A stretch of 64,000 bases of DNA from positions 124,001 to 188,000 of the forward strand of contig MEFP01000006.1 of the NCBI GenBank assembly GCA_001725155.1. Direction: 5' to 3'. This DNA comes from Lysobacteraceae bacterium SCN 69-320 (GTDB lineage Bacteria > Pseudomonadota > Gammaproteobacteria > Xanthomonadales > Rhodanobacteraceae). Positions 15,782 to 28,223 of the stretch are shown here, piece by piece; position 1 is the stretch's first letter, and each line of letters starts with the position of its first letter. The position numbers and the translations under genes are program-made. The notes under the pieces are model-generated. The model searched no databases, had not been told where the DNA came from, and saw nothing but the letters and a program-made list of their open reading frames with translations.

Positions 15782-17464
15782 TCAGGCGGCGGTCTTCGGT
15801 GTGTCGCGCAGTTCGCGGCGCAGGATCTTGCCGACGTTGCTCTTGGGCAGCGAGTCGCGGAACTCGATGTAGCGCGGCTGCTTGTAGCCCGTCAGGTTGG
15901 CCTTGCAGTGCTGGCGCAGATCCTCGGCCGTGAGATTCGGGTCCTTGCGCACGACGATGATCTTGACCGCCTCGCCGGATTTCTCGTCGGGTACGCCGAT
16001 CGCGGCGACTTCGAGCACGCCCGGATGCGTCGCGACCACGTCCTCGATCTCGTTCGGATAGACGTTGAAGCCCGACACCAGGATCATGTCTTTCTTGCGG
16101 TCGACGATGAAGACGTAGCCCTTCTCGTCCATGCGTGCGATGTCGCCGGTGTGCAGCCAGCCGTTGTCGGTCAGTACCTTGGCGGTTTCCTCGGGGCGTT
16201 TCCAGTAGCCCTTCATGACCTGCGGTCCGCGCACGCAGAGCTCGCCGATGTCGCCGATCGGCAGCTCGTTGCCGTTGTCGTCCTGGATGGACACCTCGGT
16301 CGACGGAATCGGCAGGCCGATCGAGCCGTTGTACTCGGACAGGTTCAGCGGGTTCATGCAGGCGGCCGGCGAGGTCTCGGTCAGGCCGTAGGCCTCCACG
16401 AGCGTCACGCCGGTGACCTTCTTCCAGCGCTCGGCCACCGCGCGCTGCACGGCCATGCCGCCGCCGAGCGTCAGGTGCAGGCTGGAGAAGTCGACCTGGT
16501 CGAAGCCCGGCGTGTTGAGCAGGCCGTTGAACAGGGTGTTGACGCCGGTGATCGCGGTGAAACGGACCTGGCTCAGCTCCTTGACGAAGCCGGGCATGTC
16601 GCGCGGATTCGTGATCAGGTAATTCAGACCGCCGAACTTCATGAACACGAGGCCGTTCGCGGTCAGCGCGAAGATGTGATACAGCGGCAGCGCCGTGATG
16701 ATGATTTCCTGGCCGAGCTTGGCGTTGCGGCCGATCCAGATCGACGCCTGCTGCATGTTCGCCACGAGGTTGCCGTGGGTCAGCATCGCACCCTTGGCCA
16801 CGCCGGTCGTACCGCCCGTGTACTGCAGGAACGCGATGTCGTCGTGACCGAGTTCGGTGCGGTGGAAGGTCTGCCGCGCGCCGCGCGCGAGCGCGTCGTT
16901 GAAGCGGATCTGGCCGTCGATGCGGAATGGCGGTACGAGCTTCTTGACGTACTTGACGACGAGATTGGTGATCAGCGCCTTCGGAAAACCGAGCAGATCG
17001 CCCAGGCCCGTCGTGATCACATGCTTGACCGGCGTGTCGGCCAGCACCTCGGCGACCGTCGCGGCGAAGTTGTCGAGCACGACGATCGCGGCCGCACCGG
17101 AGTCCACGAGCTGGTGCCTGAGCTCGCGCGGCGTATACATCGGATTCGTGTTGACGACGGTCAGGCCGGCGCGCAGTACGCCGAAGATCGCGATCGGATA
17201 CTGCAGCACGTTGGGCATCATCAGTGCGACGCGGTCGCCGCGCTGCAGGCCCAGGTCGCCGGTCAGGAAGGCGGCGAACTGGCGGCTCAGCCGGTCGACG
17301 TCGTCGTAGCTGAGCACCTTGCCCATGTTGGAGAACGCCGGCCGGTCGCGGAAGCGTTCGCAGGCGGATTCGAGCACCGCGACGACCGAGGCGAACTCGT
17401 GAAGATCAATCTCGGCCGGAACGCCGGATGGATAGTTCGCGAGCCAGGGTCGTTGGGTGCTCAT
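15782..17464 (-). CDS. fadD: Long-chain fatty-acid-CoA ligase
   Basis: 560 residues, the same length as E. coli FadD (561). The AMP-binding signature [18 protein letters not shown] (about 213-230) and the FACS motif [28 protein letters not shown] (about 435-462), then [13 protein letters not shown], are present, as is the C-terminal catalytic lysine segment [14 protein letters not shown]. It activates long-chain fatty acids to acyl-CoA for beta-oxidation or lipid synthesis, at the inner face of the membrane. The ATG at 17464 ([12 protein letters not shown]) matches the family start; the upstream reading frame is open but lies over the opposite-strand lipoprotein gene. Confidence 0.94.
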   Translation of the reverse strand: MSTQRPWLANYPSGVPAEIDLHEFASVVAVLESACERFRDRPAFSNMGKVLSYDDVDRLSRQFAAFLTGDLGLQRGDRVALMMPNVLQYPIAIFGVLRAGLTVVNTNPMYTPRELRHQLVDSGAAAIVVLDNFAATVAEVLADTPVKHVITTGLGDLLGFPKALITNLVVKYVKKLVPPFRIDGQIRFNDALARGARQTFHRTELGHDDIAFLQYTGGTTGVAKGAMLTHGNLVANMQQASIWIGRNAKLGQEIIITALPLYHIFALTANGLVFMKFGGLNYLITNPRDMPGFVKELSQVRFTAITGVNTLFNGLLNTPGFDQVDFSSLHLTLGGGMAVQRAVAERWKKVTGVTLVEAYGLTETSPAACMNPLNLSEYNGSIGLPIPSTEVSIQDDNGNELPIGDIGELCVRGPQVMKGYWKRPEETAKVLTDNGWLHTGDIARMDEKGYVFIVDRKKDMILVSGFNVYPNEIEDVVATHPGVLEVAAIGVPDEKSGEAVKIIVVRKDPNLTAEDLRQHCKANLTGYKQPRYIEFRDSLPKSNVGKILRRELRDTPKTAA

Positions 17465-17626
17465 CTCGTGGAAGCCTCGCTGGATTTGGCGTAACGGCCG
17501 CTGTACTGCGGCGGATTCCGCCCGATTGGAGCACAGGCGCGGAAAATGCAGCAAGCCGCATTGCAGCGAGGCTGCCTGTTGTGCGCCAATCGCGTTTCCG
17601 CGTTTCCGCGTTTTCCGGATGCCGCC

Positions 17627-18058
17627 ATGCGCCCCGCCCTGCGATTTGCCGCCGCCCTGGCTCTGCTGCTGCTCGCCGCTTGCAGCCGCACGCCGGACGA
17701 AACGCGTATCCGTAATGCGGTTGCGGCGATGGAGACCGCCGTCGAATCGCGCAACCCCCGCGATTTCATGGCTTACGTGACGGAGGATTTCGTCGGCTCC
17801 GACAGCAGCTTCGACCGCGCCGCCCTGCACAACCTGCTGCGCGCGCAGTTCCTGCGCAACGAGGCGGTCGCGGTGCTGATCGGGCCGATCGAGGTGACCC
17901 TGCAGGGCGATCGCGCGACGGCCTCGATGACGGTCACCCTGACCGGCGGCGACCGCGGCCTGTTGCCTGAGCGCGGTGCGATCTATGAGGTGGAAACCGG
18001 CTGGAAGAAAGTCGACGGAGACTGGCGCTGCCTCACCGCGCGCTGGCAGCAGCGCTGA
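17627..18058 (+). CDS. Lipoprotein with NTF2/SnoaL-like fold
   Basis: 143 residues. Lipoprotein signal peptide with lipobox LLAAC (Cys about 20). The mature part has the helix-then-beta pattern of the NTF2-like superfamily: [42 protein letters not shown], then [22 protein letters not shown] and a final [11 protein letters not shown] strand. Such proteins are commonly periplasmic and bind small ligands; no catalytic residues are evident. It is divergent from fadD (162 bp) and 102 bp upstream of the toxin-antitoxin pair, with no evident shared regulation. Confidence 0.78.
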   Translation: MRPALRFAAALALLLLAACSRTPDETRIRNAVAAMETAVESRNPRDFMAYVTEDFVGSDSSFDRAALHNLLRAQFLRNEAVAVLIGPIEVTLQGDRATASMTVTLTGGDRGLLPERGAIYEVETGWKKVDGDWRCLTARWQQR

Positions 18059-18160
18059 GCCGTCGCGCCGAACAGGGCGTACAGCGGCGTGGCGGGACCT
18101 GGAGCGGCTGCGTATAGTCCCCATCTGATAGCCGTTCCTCCGTCATTTGGGAGTTCGCCG

Positions 18161-18607
18161 ATGAGCGCCACGGCCGAAGACGTCTCGCGTTTCCTGCATT
18201 CCAACCGTGGCACCGCGCGCTTCCGCGTGCCGGCGACGGCGCTGCAGTTCGATGCGCTGCTGCGCAAGGGACTGGCCCTGTCGGTCGCCGACGCAGCGGC
18301 CAGCCATCTCGGGGTTCCGCGCGAACGGCTCGCGCGCCTGCTGCGCGTGAGCCCGTCGACCCTGGAGCGCCGCTTCAAGGACAAGGCCGATCTGACCGGT
18401 GCCGAAGCCGACGCGCTCTACCGCATCATCGGCGTGCTCGGCGTGGCCCAGCGCGTGCTCGTCAGCGAAGACAACGTGCGTTCCTGGATGGGCCGGCCGC
18501 AGCCGGGCCTGGACGGACGCGCGCCGCTGGACCTGCTCGACAACGCGGCCGGCACCGAAGCCGTCATCCTCCTGCTGGAACAGATCTACCACGGCATCGC
18601 GCCGTGA
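18161..18607 (+). CDS. Xre/MbcA/ParS-type antitoxin (DUF2384)
   Basis: 148 residues. An N-terminal helical region is followed by a helix-turn-helix-like segment (ADAAASHLGVPRERLARLLRVSPSTLERRFKD, about 44-75). The C-terminal DUF2384 domain has the VLGVAQRVLVSEDNVRSWM and WMGRPQPGLDGRAPLDLLDNAAG signatures (about 90-130). This is the antitoxin of RES-Xre modules; the C-terminal end plugs the toxin's active site. Its stop overlaps the GTG start of the RES gene (GTGA). The protein probably represses its own promoter. Confidence 0.93.
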   Translation: MSATAEDVSRFLHSNRGTARFRVPATALQFDALLRKGLALSVADAAASHLGVPRERLARLLRVSPSTLERRFKDKADLTGAEADALYRIIGVLGVAQRVLVSEDNVRSWMGRPQPGLDGRAPLDLLDNAAGTEAVILLLEQIYHGIAP

Positions 18608-19098
18608 TCGTCTGGCGCATCATCCGCCAGGAATTTCTTTCGTCGCCGCTGTCGGTCGAAGGCGCCAGAGCCTGGCCCGGCCGCTGGCACTCGGCCGGCA
18701 CGGCCATCCTGTACACGGCGTCGTCCGAGTCGCTCGCGCTGCTGGAGAAGTTCGTCCATCTCGCGCTGGAATTCCGCACGATCCCGCACGTGAAGCTCTG
18801 CATCGAACTGCCGGCCGACGCCGTCGTCGAGACCTTCGAGGCGCTCGCGACCAGGCCTGTCGACTGGCGCGGTGCCGATCCGACGGCCGCACGCACGCTC
18901 GGCGACCGCTGGGCGCGTGAATCCGACGCACTGGGCCTGTCCGTTCCCAGCGTGTTGTCCTCCAGCGAACGCAACGTGCTGCTGCGCGCGGCCTCGCCGC
19001 AGTTCGCAAAGCTCAGGATTCTCACGGCGGAACCGTTCCTCTACGACGAGCGCATGTGGAAGGCCGAGACGCGCGCGGCGCAGAAGCGCGTGCGTTGA
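18604..19098 (+). CDS. RES-domain toxin (NAD+-degrading type)
   Basis: 164 residues, RES family. The residues the family is named for and a tyrosine seen in the NAD-binding site are visible: Arg27 (WPGRWHSAG), Tyr37 (ILYTASS), Glu48 (LLEKFVH) and Ser116 (VPSVLSS). Characterised RES toxins degrade NAD+ (phosphorolysis or hydrolysis) and stop growth. GTG start overlapping the antitoxin stop, so translation is coupled with antitoxin first. It looks intact: length and key residues are complete. Confidence 0.92.
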   Translation: MIVWRIIRQEFLSSPLSVEGARAWPGRWHSAGTAILYTASSESLALLEKFVHLALEFRTIPHVKLCIELPADAVVETFEALATRPVDWRGADPTAARTLGDRWARESDALGLSVPSVLSSSERNVLLRAASPQFAKLRILTAEPFLYDERMWKAETRAAQKRVR

Positions 19099-19117
19099 GC
19101 GCCGCCGCTGCTTCCTT

Positions 19118-19531
19118 TCAGCGCGGTGTGCCGAGTGGAACGGCGCAGGCGAGCGGTGCTGCGGACTCGCCGCGCTGCCGCTGCAGATGGGCTTCGCCCC
19201 AGACGCGGACCCCTTCGACCAGCGGCGCCAGCGCCGCGCCGTAAGCGCTCAGGCGATAGATCACGGGCTGCGGCACCGGGCCTGTTTCGTCGCGCTCGAC
19301 GATGCCGTCGGCTTCGAGCTCGCGCAGTTGCTCGGTCAGCACCTTGGCCGAGATCGGCGCCGCGCGCCGCCGGAGTCCGGCGAAATGCGTTTCGCCATGG
19401 GCGAGCCAATAGATCAGGGTCAGCTTCCATTTGCCGCCGATGGCCGCGAACGCCGCCGTCAGCGGGCAGTCGGCCAGCGGATTCGCTCGCGGCGGTCGTG
19501 GATGGTTACGTCGAGGTGCGTTCTTGTGCAT
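19118..19531 (-). CDS. HxlR-family transcriptional regulator
   Basis: 137 residues with the MarR-like winged helix of HxlR proteins: CPLTAAFAAIGGKWKLTLIYWLAHGETHFAGLRRRAAPISAKVLTEQLRELEADGIVERDE (about 22-82) and the YRLSAYGAALAPLVEGVRVWGEAHL helix. The conserved N-terminal Cys (Cys22) typical of the family, a possible redox or electrophile sensor, is present. Divergent from the exported DUF1579-like gene with a 54-bp gap, so that gene is the obvious candidate target. It ends 19 bp after the convergent RES toxin. Confidence 0.92.
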   Translation of the reverse strand: MHKNAPRRNHPRPPRANPLADCPLTAAFAAIGGKWKLTLIYWLAHGETHFAGLRRRAAPISAKVLTEQLRELEADGIVERDETGPVPQPVIYRLSAYGAALAPLVEGVRVWGEAHLQRQRGESAAPLACAVPLGTPR

Positions 19532-19585
19532 GCGCGTCGCGGCCTTTCATGCTCGCGGCCGATCATGCAAAGCGCGGAGGGCTCC

Positions 19586-20134
19586 ATGCAAAGACTTTCG
19601 ACGATGTGCCTGCTTCGCTGCAGCGGCCTGTTCGCCGCGCTGTTCGCTCTGTCGCCGGCGACGGCACAGGAGGCGCAGCACGATTTCGATTTCGAATTCG
19701 GCAACTGGAAGACCGAGGTGCGGCGGCTCGCCGAGCCGCTGTCGGGCAAGCAGGAATGGGTCACCTACAGCGGCACGACGGTCGTCCGGCCGCTGCTCGG
19801 CGGCCGCTCGAATGTGGCCGAACTCGCGATCGAAGGCGCGTCGGGCCGCATGGCCGGGGTCAGCCTGCGGCTCTACGATCCGGCCACGAAACAGTGGAGC
19901 CTGAACTACGCAAGCCTGCGCAACGGTGCGTTGACGGCGCCGCTCGTCGGCGGCTTTCGCGACGGCCGCGGCGAATTCCACGGTCGCGACGAGCTCGATG
20001 GCCGCGCCATCCGCGTGCGCTTCGTGATTTCGGAGGTGACGCGCGACAGCGCGCGCTTCGAGCAGGCCTTCTCGGCCGACGACGGCAGGACCTGGGAGGT
20101 CAACTGGATCGCGACCGATACGCGAATCCGTTGA
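19586..20134 (+). CDS. Exported DUF1579-like protein
   Basis: 182 residues. Sec signal peptide (about 1-26, ending ATAQEAQ). The mature domain starts HDFDFEFGNWKTEVRRLAEPLSG, the pattern of DUF1579/DUF1579-like beta-barrel proteins, then WVTYSGTTVVRPLLGGRSNVAEL and LYDPATKQWSLNYAS. A later WEVNWIATDTR closes the barrel. Function unknown; probable periplasmic small-molecule binder. The start at 19586 follows GCGGAGG with five-base spacing. HxlR divergently upstream. Confidence 0.8.
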   Translation: MQRLSTMCLLRCSGLFAALFALSPATAQEAQHDFDFEFGNWKTEVRRLAEPLSGKQEWVTYSGTTVVRPLLGGRSNVAELAIEGASGRMAGVSLRLYDPATKQWSLNYASLRNGALTAPLVGGFRDGRGEFHGRDELDGRAIRVRFVISEVTRDSARFEQAFSADDGRTWEVNWIATDTRIR

Positions 20135-20149
20135 CGAGCCCGGAAACGA

Positions 20150-20209
20150 CACGCGCCGCAGGTGCGGCGCGTGTGCGGAACCGGAACGATGCCGGAGTGT
20201 CCGGCATCG
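20150..20209. terminator. Two GC-rich hairpins between convergent genes
   Basis: A stem CACGCGCCGCA/TGCGGCGCGTG at 20150-20173 and a stem CGATGCCGGA/TCCGGCATCG at 20187-20209. Neither is followed by a clear T-run, so intrinsic termination is plausible but weak; they lie between the DUF1579-like gene and acnA. Confidence 0.45.
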
Positions 20210-20219
20210 CGTGCGGAGG

Positions 20220-22916
<2,697 letters not shown>

Positions 22917-23170
22917 TCCGTTCTCCTGGCGTGCAGCGGCTGGAACCGATTGACGGCAGCCGGCAAGGCGGCGGCGGAATACTGCCGCGCCGCGGCTACC
23001 GCGAAAAAAAGCGGCACATTATGCCTGAAACGGGCGTTTGACGGCACGGATTGCGCGCGACTTTGGTCGGGCGAGCGGGCGCGATAACGCCGGGGCATAA
23101 GCGCGATCGTTGCCGCGGTGCGTGCGGCGAGGCGCAGGCAGGCTCCGCGGTACGCCGGCGACCGGCCGGA

Positions 23171-23794
23171 TCAGCCGCCGTCGAGGCGGGCGCGGCTCAG
23201 CAGACCGCGCGCCAGCATGACGGCCTGGCGGCGCTTGAACAGCAGCTGCCACTGGCTGCCGCCGAGCTGGCGCCAGAGCACGGCGGCGCGCACGCCCGCC
23301 AGCAGGGTCGCGCGGATGCGCTCGACCTGGGCCGGCTGCTGCAGGTACAGCGGATTGCCCTGCACGATCACGCGTGGGCGCAGGTTGGACAGGGTATTCG
23401 CATAGAGCTCGGACAGGCGCGCGAGCACGCTGACGTTCGTCACGCCGAGGTGGTCGACCTGGCGCTGTATCGCCTCGATGCCTTCGCGCAGGGCCTGCAA
23501 CATCGACGGCCGTCCCGCGAGCTTGCGCTCCACGCGCAGCACGCTCACCGCGATCTGGCTGGCGGCCAGGTCGCCGGGCGTGCGGTCGAGCTGCTGCACC
23601 AGCGTTTCCAGGCCCAGCCGCAGCCGTGCCACGCCACCGAACGCGTCGGCGGCCTCGTCCACGTCGATGCGCATGACGCTGGCGATGCTGGTTTCCAGCG
23701 CCGTCGCGTCCTGGCTGCCGGTCGTCGCCGTCATGCGGACCAGCGCGGCGGCCTGGAACACGCCGGCCAGCGCGATCACCTGTGCTTCATTCAT
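23171..23794 (-). CDS. hflD: HflD (high-frequency lysogenization protein homologue)
   Basis: 207 residues. Almost entirely helical with the HflD pattern: ALAGVFQAAALVRMTATTG (about 8-26), GVARLRLGLETLVQQL, VLRVERKLAGRPSML and a C-terminal RIRATLLAGVRAAVLWRQLGG. HflD is a peripheral membrane protein that in E. coli affects lambda CII. It starts four bases after the mnmA stop in the order nudJ-mnmA-hflD seen in E. coli; purB, which follows in E. coli, is not here (acnA instead). The ATG at 23794 has an AAGGATG-type site within the end of mnmA. Confidence 0.9.
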   Translation of the reverse strand: MNEAQVIALAGVFQAAALVRMTATTGSQDATALETSIASVMRIDVDEAADAFGGVARLRLGLETLVQQLDRTPGDLAASQIAVSVLRVERKLAGRPSMLQALREGIEAIQRQVDHLGVTNVSVLARLSELYANTLSNLRPRVIVQGNPLYLQQPAQVERIRATLLAGVRAAVLWRQLGGSQWQLLFKRRQAVMLARGLLSRARLDGG

Positions 23795-23798
23795 GCCT

Positions 23799-24908
23799 TC
23801 ATCCTTGTTTCGCCAGCCCGCCATAGGGTGCGTCGGTCGCCGCGATCACGGCGCCGCCCAGGCATTCCTCGCCGTCGTAGAACACGATGGACTGCCCTGG
23901 CGTGACGGCGCGCTGCGCGGCGTCGAAATGGACCATGAGGTCGTCGCCGGCGAATTCCAGCGTGCAGGCCTGATCGGCCTGGCGGTAGCGCGTCTTGGCC
24001 GTGCAGCGCAGCCCGGCAGCCGGCGCCCGGCCCGCGGTCCAGCTGGCTTCGCCGGCGCGCAGCCGGTGCGAATCCAGCCAGTGATTGCTGTTGCCCTGGG
24101 CGACGATGAGCCGGCGCCGTGCGATGTCCTTGCCGACCACGTACCAGGGCTGGCCGTCGGCGTCGCGGCGACCGCCTATGCCCAGGCCCTGGCGCTGGCC
24201 CAGGGTGTAGTACATGACGCCCTGATGCGTGCCGATGACGGTGCCGTCGGGAGTCACGATCTCGCCGGCCTGAGCCGGAATGTACTGGGCCAGGAATGCG
24301 CGGAAGTCGCGCTCGCCGATGAAGCAGATGCCGGTCGAATCCTTTTTTGCATGGGTGACCAGACCGGCTTCGCGCGCGAGTTCGCGCACCTGCGGCTTGG
24401 GCAGCTCGCCGACCGGAAACTCGGTGGCCGCGAGCTGGTCCTGGCCCAGCGTATAGAGGAAATAGCTCTGGTCCTTGTTCTCGTCGCGGCCGCGCAGCAG
24501 GCGGTGGCGCCCGTCGCGCGCGTCGGTGCGTGCGTAATGGCCGGTCGCGATCGTGTCGGCGCCCAGTGCGCGGGCATGCTCGAGGAAGGTGCGGAACTTG
24601 ATCTCGCGGTTGCACAGCACGTCCGGATTCGGCGTGCGCCCGGCGCGGTATTCGGCCAGGAAATGCATGAATACCTGGTCCCAGTATTCGCCGGAGAAAT
24701 TGCGCGAGTGAAACGGCAGATCGAGCGCGGCGCAGACGCGCAGTGCGTCGAGGCGGTCGCGGTCGGCGTCGCATTCGCCGAGGCGGCCGTCGTCCTCCCA
24801 GTTCTTCATGAACAGCCCGGCGACATCGCGACCCTGGCGCTTGAGCAGCAGCGCGGCGACCGAGGAGTCCACACCGCCGGACACGCCGACCATGACCAGA
24901 CCGCTCAT
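23799..24908 (-). CDS. mnmA: tRNA-specific 2-thiouridylase MnmA
   Basis: 369 residues. PP-loop [16 protein letters not shown] (about 8-23), FMKNWEDD, the nucleophile region [12 protein letters not shown] (Cys about 102) and the second catalytic cysteine [13 protein letters not shown] (about 200) are all intact. It activates U34 of tRNA-Lys/Glu/Gln with ATP and inserts sulphur to give 2-thiouridine. The ATG at 24908 overlaps the nudix-gene stop by four bases. The same three-gene order (nudJ-mnmA-hflD) is found in E. coli. Confidence 0.96.
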   Translation of the reverse strand: MSGLVMVGVSGGVDSSVAALLLKRQGRDVAGLFMKNWEDDGRLGECDADRDRLDALRVCAALDLPFHSRNFSGEYWDQVFMHFLAEYRAGRTPNPDVLCNREIKFRTFLEHARALGADTIATGHYARTDARDGRHRLLRGRDENKDQSYFLYTLGQDQLAATEFPVGELPKPQVRELAREAGLVTHAKKDSTGICFIGERDFRAFLAQYIPAQAGEIVTPDGTVIGTHQGVMYYTLGQRQGLGIGGRRDADGQPWYVVGKDIARRRLIVAQGNSNHWLDSHRLRAGEASWTAGRAPAAGLRCTAKTRYRQADQACTLEFAGDDLMVHFDAAQRAVTPGQSIVFYDGEECLGGAVIAATDAPYGGLAKQG

Positions 24909-25408
24909 GCGCGCGCCGGGCCGGATTCGAATTGCTGCAGCAGGGTCAGCGGCAGGCGCCGGCCGCCGGTCCAGGCGTCGATGCTGGCCAGGATCAGCGG
25001 GCTGCGCAGGCGCTCGGCTGCCGCGGCGATCTCGGCGCGATTCATCCAGACCGCCGCGCGGATGCCGGTGTCCAGCGGCTGTTCCGGATGGTGGCGCAGC
25101 GGCCGGGCGGCGAAGGTGAAGCGCAGGAAATGACGGTCCAGTTCCGGGTTGACCCATTGATGGATGCCGACGAGGCAGTCCAGCGCCACGTCCCAGCCGG
25201 TTTCCTCGCGGGTTTCGCGGCAGGCGGCGTCGAGCAGGGATTCACCGGGTTCGAGGTGGCCGGCCGGCTGGTTCAGCAGCAGGCGGCCGCGGATTTCCTC
25301 TTCGACGAGCAGATAGCGGTCGTCCCGCGGCACGATAGTGGCCACGGTGACGCGGGGGCGCCAGACGATGTCGTCGTCGGTCACCGGTCGGGAAAGGTGC
25401 GGGATCAT
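24905..25408 (-). CDS. nudJ: NUDIX hydrolase NudJ-like (phosphatase NudJ)
   Basis: 167 residues. The Nudix box reads [23 protein letters not shown] (about 48-70), with all of G, E, R-E-x-x-E-E in place. The N-terminus [39 protein letters not shown] is the NudJ form; E. coli NudJ hydrolyses HMP-PP and other pyrophosphates. First of the nudJ-mnmA-hflD operon and divergent from clpS across 111 bp. Confidence 0.92.
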   Translation of the reverse strand: MIPHLSRPVTDDDIVWRPRVTVATIVPRDDRYLLVEEEIRGRLLLNQPAGHLEPGESLLDAACRETREETGWDVALDCLVGIHQWVNPELDRHFLRFTFAARPLRHHPEQPLDTGIRAAVWMNRAEIAAAAERLRSPLILASIDAWTGGRRLPLTLLQQFESGPARA

Positions 25409-25485
25409 CCACAGAATGTTACACGAGCCGCCGCCAAGCCTTTGTCAGCCCTTGCAAACTACGCAGCCGCCACCACTAGCGGCGC

Positions 25486-25491
25486 TATACT
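25486..25491 (+). promoter_or_regulatory. Possible -10 element of clpS-clpA
   Basis: TATACT sits 29 bases before the clpS ATG and follows GC-rich spacing without a recognisable -35. Weak call based on the hexamer and its place in the divergent nudJ/clpS gap. Confidence 0.35.
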
Positions 25492-25519
25492 CGGCCCAGG
25501 CTACGGATGCAGCAGAGCG

Positions 25520-25846
25520 ATGTCAGGCAATACCGAACACAGACCGGATCACGAGCATGGACTGGCCGTCGAGGAGGCCCGCCCCGAGGTGGCGCGCCCG
25601 CCGATGTACCAGGTGCTCTTGCTGAACGACGACTACACGCCGATGGACTTCGTGGTCCATATCCTGCAGAGCTTTTTCGGCTTCGCCTACGAGCGCGCCC
25701 ATGAGGTGATGCTCAATGTGCATTTGCGCGGACGCGGAGTTTGCGGGCTGTATACGCGCGAAGTGGCGGAGACCAAGGTTACCCAGGTCAACGAATTTTC
25801 ACGTTCCAACCACCATCCGTTGTTGTGCACCATGGAAAAAGCCTGA
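25520..25846 (+). CDS. clpS: ClpS, N-degron adaptor of ClpAP
   Basis: 108 residues. The ClpS core is unmistakable: [23 protein letters not shown] (about 27-49), including the Asn-Asp-Asp-x-T-P-M-x-F-V ligand-binding segment, then [33 protein letters not shown]. It recognises N-terminal Leu/Phe/Trp/Tyr residues and hands substrates to ClpA. Together with Aat (29196-29927), which adds Leu/Phe to N-termini, this gives the full recognition side of the bacterial N-end rule in one locus. clpA follows 41 bp downstream. Confidence 0.96.
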   Translation: MSGNTEHRPDHEHGLAVEEARPEVARPPMYQVLLLNDDYTPMDFVVHILQSFFGFAYERAHEVMLNVHLRGRGVCGLYTREVAETKVTQVNEFSRSNHHPLLCTMEKA

Positions 25847-25887
25847 GTGGTCCCCATCTTCGGCGCATCCTGATACAGGGGTAAGGC

Positions 25888-28164
25888 ATGTTCAGCAAAG
25901 ACCTCGAACTCACTATCGGCCAGTGCTACAAGGATGCGCGCGAGCAGCGCCACGAATTCATGACCGTGGAGCACTTGCTGCTGGCTCTTCTCGAAAACCC
26001 GTCCGCGGCCGCCGTGCTGCGCGCCTGCGGCGCGGACATCGGCAAGATCGGCAAGGAACTCAAGGCCATCATCGCCGAGACCGTGCCGGTGCTGCCGCCC
26101 AGCGACGAACGCGACACCCAGCCGACGCTCGGCTTCCAGCGCGTGCTGCAGCGCGCCGTCTACCACGTCCAGTCCTCGGGCCGGAAGGAAGTCACCGGCG
26201 CGAACGTGCTGGTCGCGATCTTCGGCGAAAAGGATTCCCACGCGGTGTATTTCCTCAACCAGCAGGAAATCACGCGCCTGGACGTCGTCAACTACATCTC
26301 CCACGGCATCGCCAAGATCGGGCATGAGCCGCAGCAGCAGGCCGGCGGCGGCAGCGAGCGCGAGGCCGAGGAAGGCGGCGAGCCCAAGGGCAACCCGCTG
26401 ACCGAATTCGCCTCCAACCTCAACGAGCTCGCGCGCCAGGGCAAGATCGACCCGCTGATCGGCCGCACCGAAGAGGTCGAGCGCACGATCCAGGTGCTGT
26501 GCCGCCGGCGCAAGAACAATCCGCTCTACGTCGGCGAGGCCGGCGTCGGCAAGACTGCGCTGGCCGAAGGTCTGGCCAAGCGGATCGTCGAGGCCGACGT
26601 GCCCGAAGTGCTCAAGGACGCGACGATCTATGCGCTGGATCTCGGTGCGCTCGTCGCCGGCACCAAGTACCGCGGCGACTTCGAGAAGCGCCTGAAGGCC
26701 GTGATCGCGCAGCTCAAGAAGGAGCCGCAGGCGGTCCTATTCATCGACGAGATCCACACGATCATCGGCGCGGGCTCGGCGTCCGGCGGCACGATGGACG
26801 CGTCCAACCTGATCAAGCCGATGCTGGCTTCGGGCGAGATCCGCTGCATCGGCTCCACGACGTTCCAGGAATACCGCGCGATCTTCGAGAAGGACCGCGC
26901 GCTCGCGCGCCGTTTCCAGAAGATCGACGTGGTCGAGCCTTCGATCGCCGATTCGTTCGAGATCCTCAAGGGCCTGCGTTCGCGCTTCGAGGAACACCAC
27001 AACGTCGAATACACGAACGATGCGCTGATGGCCGCGGTCAACCTGTCGGTCAAGCACATCGCCGACCGGCTGCTGCCGGACAAGGCCATCGACGTCATCG
27101 ACGAAGCCGGCGCGCGCCAGCGTCTGGTGCCCGAGGACGAGCGCAAGAACGTCGTCGACGTGCCCGAGATCGAGTTCATCGTCGCGCGCATGGCGCGGAT
27201 TCCGCCGAAGCAGGTCTCGGCCTCCGACCGCGACGTGCTGCGCAACCTCGACCGCAACCTCAAGATGGTCGTGTTCGGCCAGGATCAGGCCATCGACGCG
27301 CTGGCCAGCGCGATCAAGATGGCGCGTTCCGGGCTCGGCAACTCGTCCAAGCCGATCGGCTGCTTCCTGCTGGCCGGTCCGACCGGCGTCGGCAAGACCG
27401 AGGTCACGCGCCAGCTCGCGCTGCAGCTCGGTATCGAACTGATCCGCTTCGACATGTCCGAATACATGGAAGCGCATTCGGTGTCGCGCCTGATCGGCGC
27501 GCCGCCGGGGTATGTCGGCTTCGACCAGGGCGGGCTGCTGACCGAGCAGATCGTCAAGCATCCGCACTGCGTGCTGCTGCTCGACGAGATCGAGAAGGCG
27601 CATCCGGACGTGTTCAACATCCTGCTGCAGGTCATGGACCGCGGCGCGCTGACCGACACGAACGGCCGCGAGGCCAACTTCAAGAACGTCATCGTGGTCA
27701 TGACGACGAATGCCGGCGCGACCCAGGCCGCGCGGCGCACGATCGGCTTCGTCGCCCAGAACCACGCGACCGACGCGATGGAGGCGATACGCCGCCAGTT
27801 CTCGCCGGAATTCCGCAATCGCCTCGACGCGATCGTGCAGTTCGGCGCGCTGGATTTCGATCACATCCTGCGCGTCGTGGACAAGTTCCTGATCGAGCTG
27901 GAGACCCAGCTGCACGAGAAGCACGTGTCGCTGCACGTGGACCAGGAAGCGCGGCGCTGGCTGGCCGAGAACGGCTTCGACCCGCAGATGGGCGCGCGGC
28001 CGATGTCCCGCGTGATCCAGGACAACGTCAAGCGCGCGCTGGCCGACGAACTGCTGTTCGGCAAGCTCGTCGACGGCGGTCGCGTGTTCCTGACGACCCG
28101 AGACGGCAAGATCGACGTGCGTGTCGAGGCGTCCGACGAGAAGCTGGCTGCCGTGGTCGAGTAA
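25888..28164 (+). CDS. clpA: ClpA, ATP-dependent unfoldase of ClpAP
   Basis: 758 residues, the E. coli size. A Clp N-domain (about 1-145) begins MFSKDLELTIGQCYKDAREQRHEFMTVEHLLLALL. AAA+ domain 1 has Walker A GEAGVGKT (about 217-224) and LFIDEIHTIIGAG; domain 2 has Walker A GPTGVGKTE (about 497-505), YVGFDQGG and LLLDEIEKAHPDVFNILLQVMD. It unfolds ClpS- or tag-delivered substrates into ClpP, which is not in this window. Downstream lies a strong hairpin terminator. Confidence 0.97.
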   Translation: MFSKDLELTIGQCYKDAREQRHEFMTVEHLLLALLENPSAAAVLRACGADIGKIGKELKAIIAETVPVLPPSDERDTQPTLGFQRVLQRAVYHVQSSGRKEVTGANVLVAIFGEKDSHAVYFLNQQEITRLDVVNYISHGIAKIGHEPQQQAGGGSEREAEEGGEPKGNPLTEFASNLNELARQGKIDPLIGRTEEVERTIQVLCRRRKNNPLYVGEAGVGKTALAEGLAKRIVEADVPEVLKDATIYALDLGALVAGTKYRGDFEKRLKAVIAQLKKEPQAVLFIDEIHTIIGAGSASGGTMDASNLIKPMLASGEIRCIGSTTFQEYRAIFEKDRALARRFQKIDVVEPSIADSFEILKGLRSRFEEHHNVEYTNDALMAAVNLSVKHIADRLLPDKAIDVIDEAGARQRLVPEDERKNVVDVPEIEFIVARMARIPPKQVSASDRDVLRNLDRNLKMVVFGQDQAIDALASAIKMARSGLGNSSKPIGCFLLAGPTGVGKTEVTRQLALQLGIELIRFDMSEYMEAHSVSRLIGAPPGYVGFDQGGLLTEQIVKHPHCVLLLDEIEKAHPDVFNILLQVMDRGALTDTNGREANFKNVIVVMTTNAGATQAARRTIGFVAQNHATDAMEAIRRQFSPEFRNRLDAIVQFGALDFDHILRVVDKFLIELETQLHEKHVSLHVDQEARRWLAENGFDPQMGARPMSRVIQDNVKRALADELLFGKLVDGGRVFLTTRDGKIDVRVEASDEKLAAVVE

Positions 28165-28183
28165 GCGGCAACGCAAGGAAAAA

Positions 28184-28213
28184 CGAAAAGCCCGGGGAAA
28201 CCCGGGCTTTTCG
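28184..28213. terminator. Bidirectional terminator after clpA
   Basis: A 13-bp perfect stem CGAAAAGCCCGGG / CCCGGGCTTTTCG with a GAAA loop, followed by TTT on the plus strand. Convergent genes on both sides. Confidence 0.9.
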
Positions 28214-28223
28214 TTTCGGCGTG

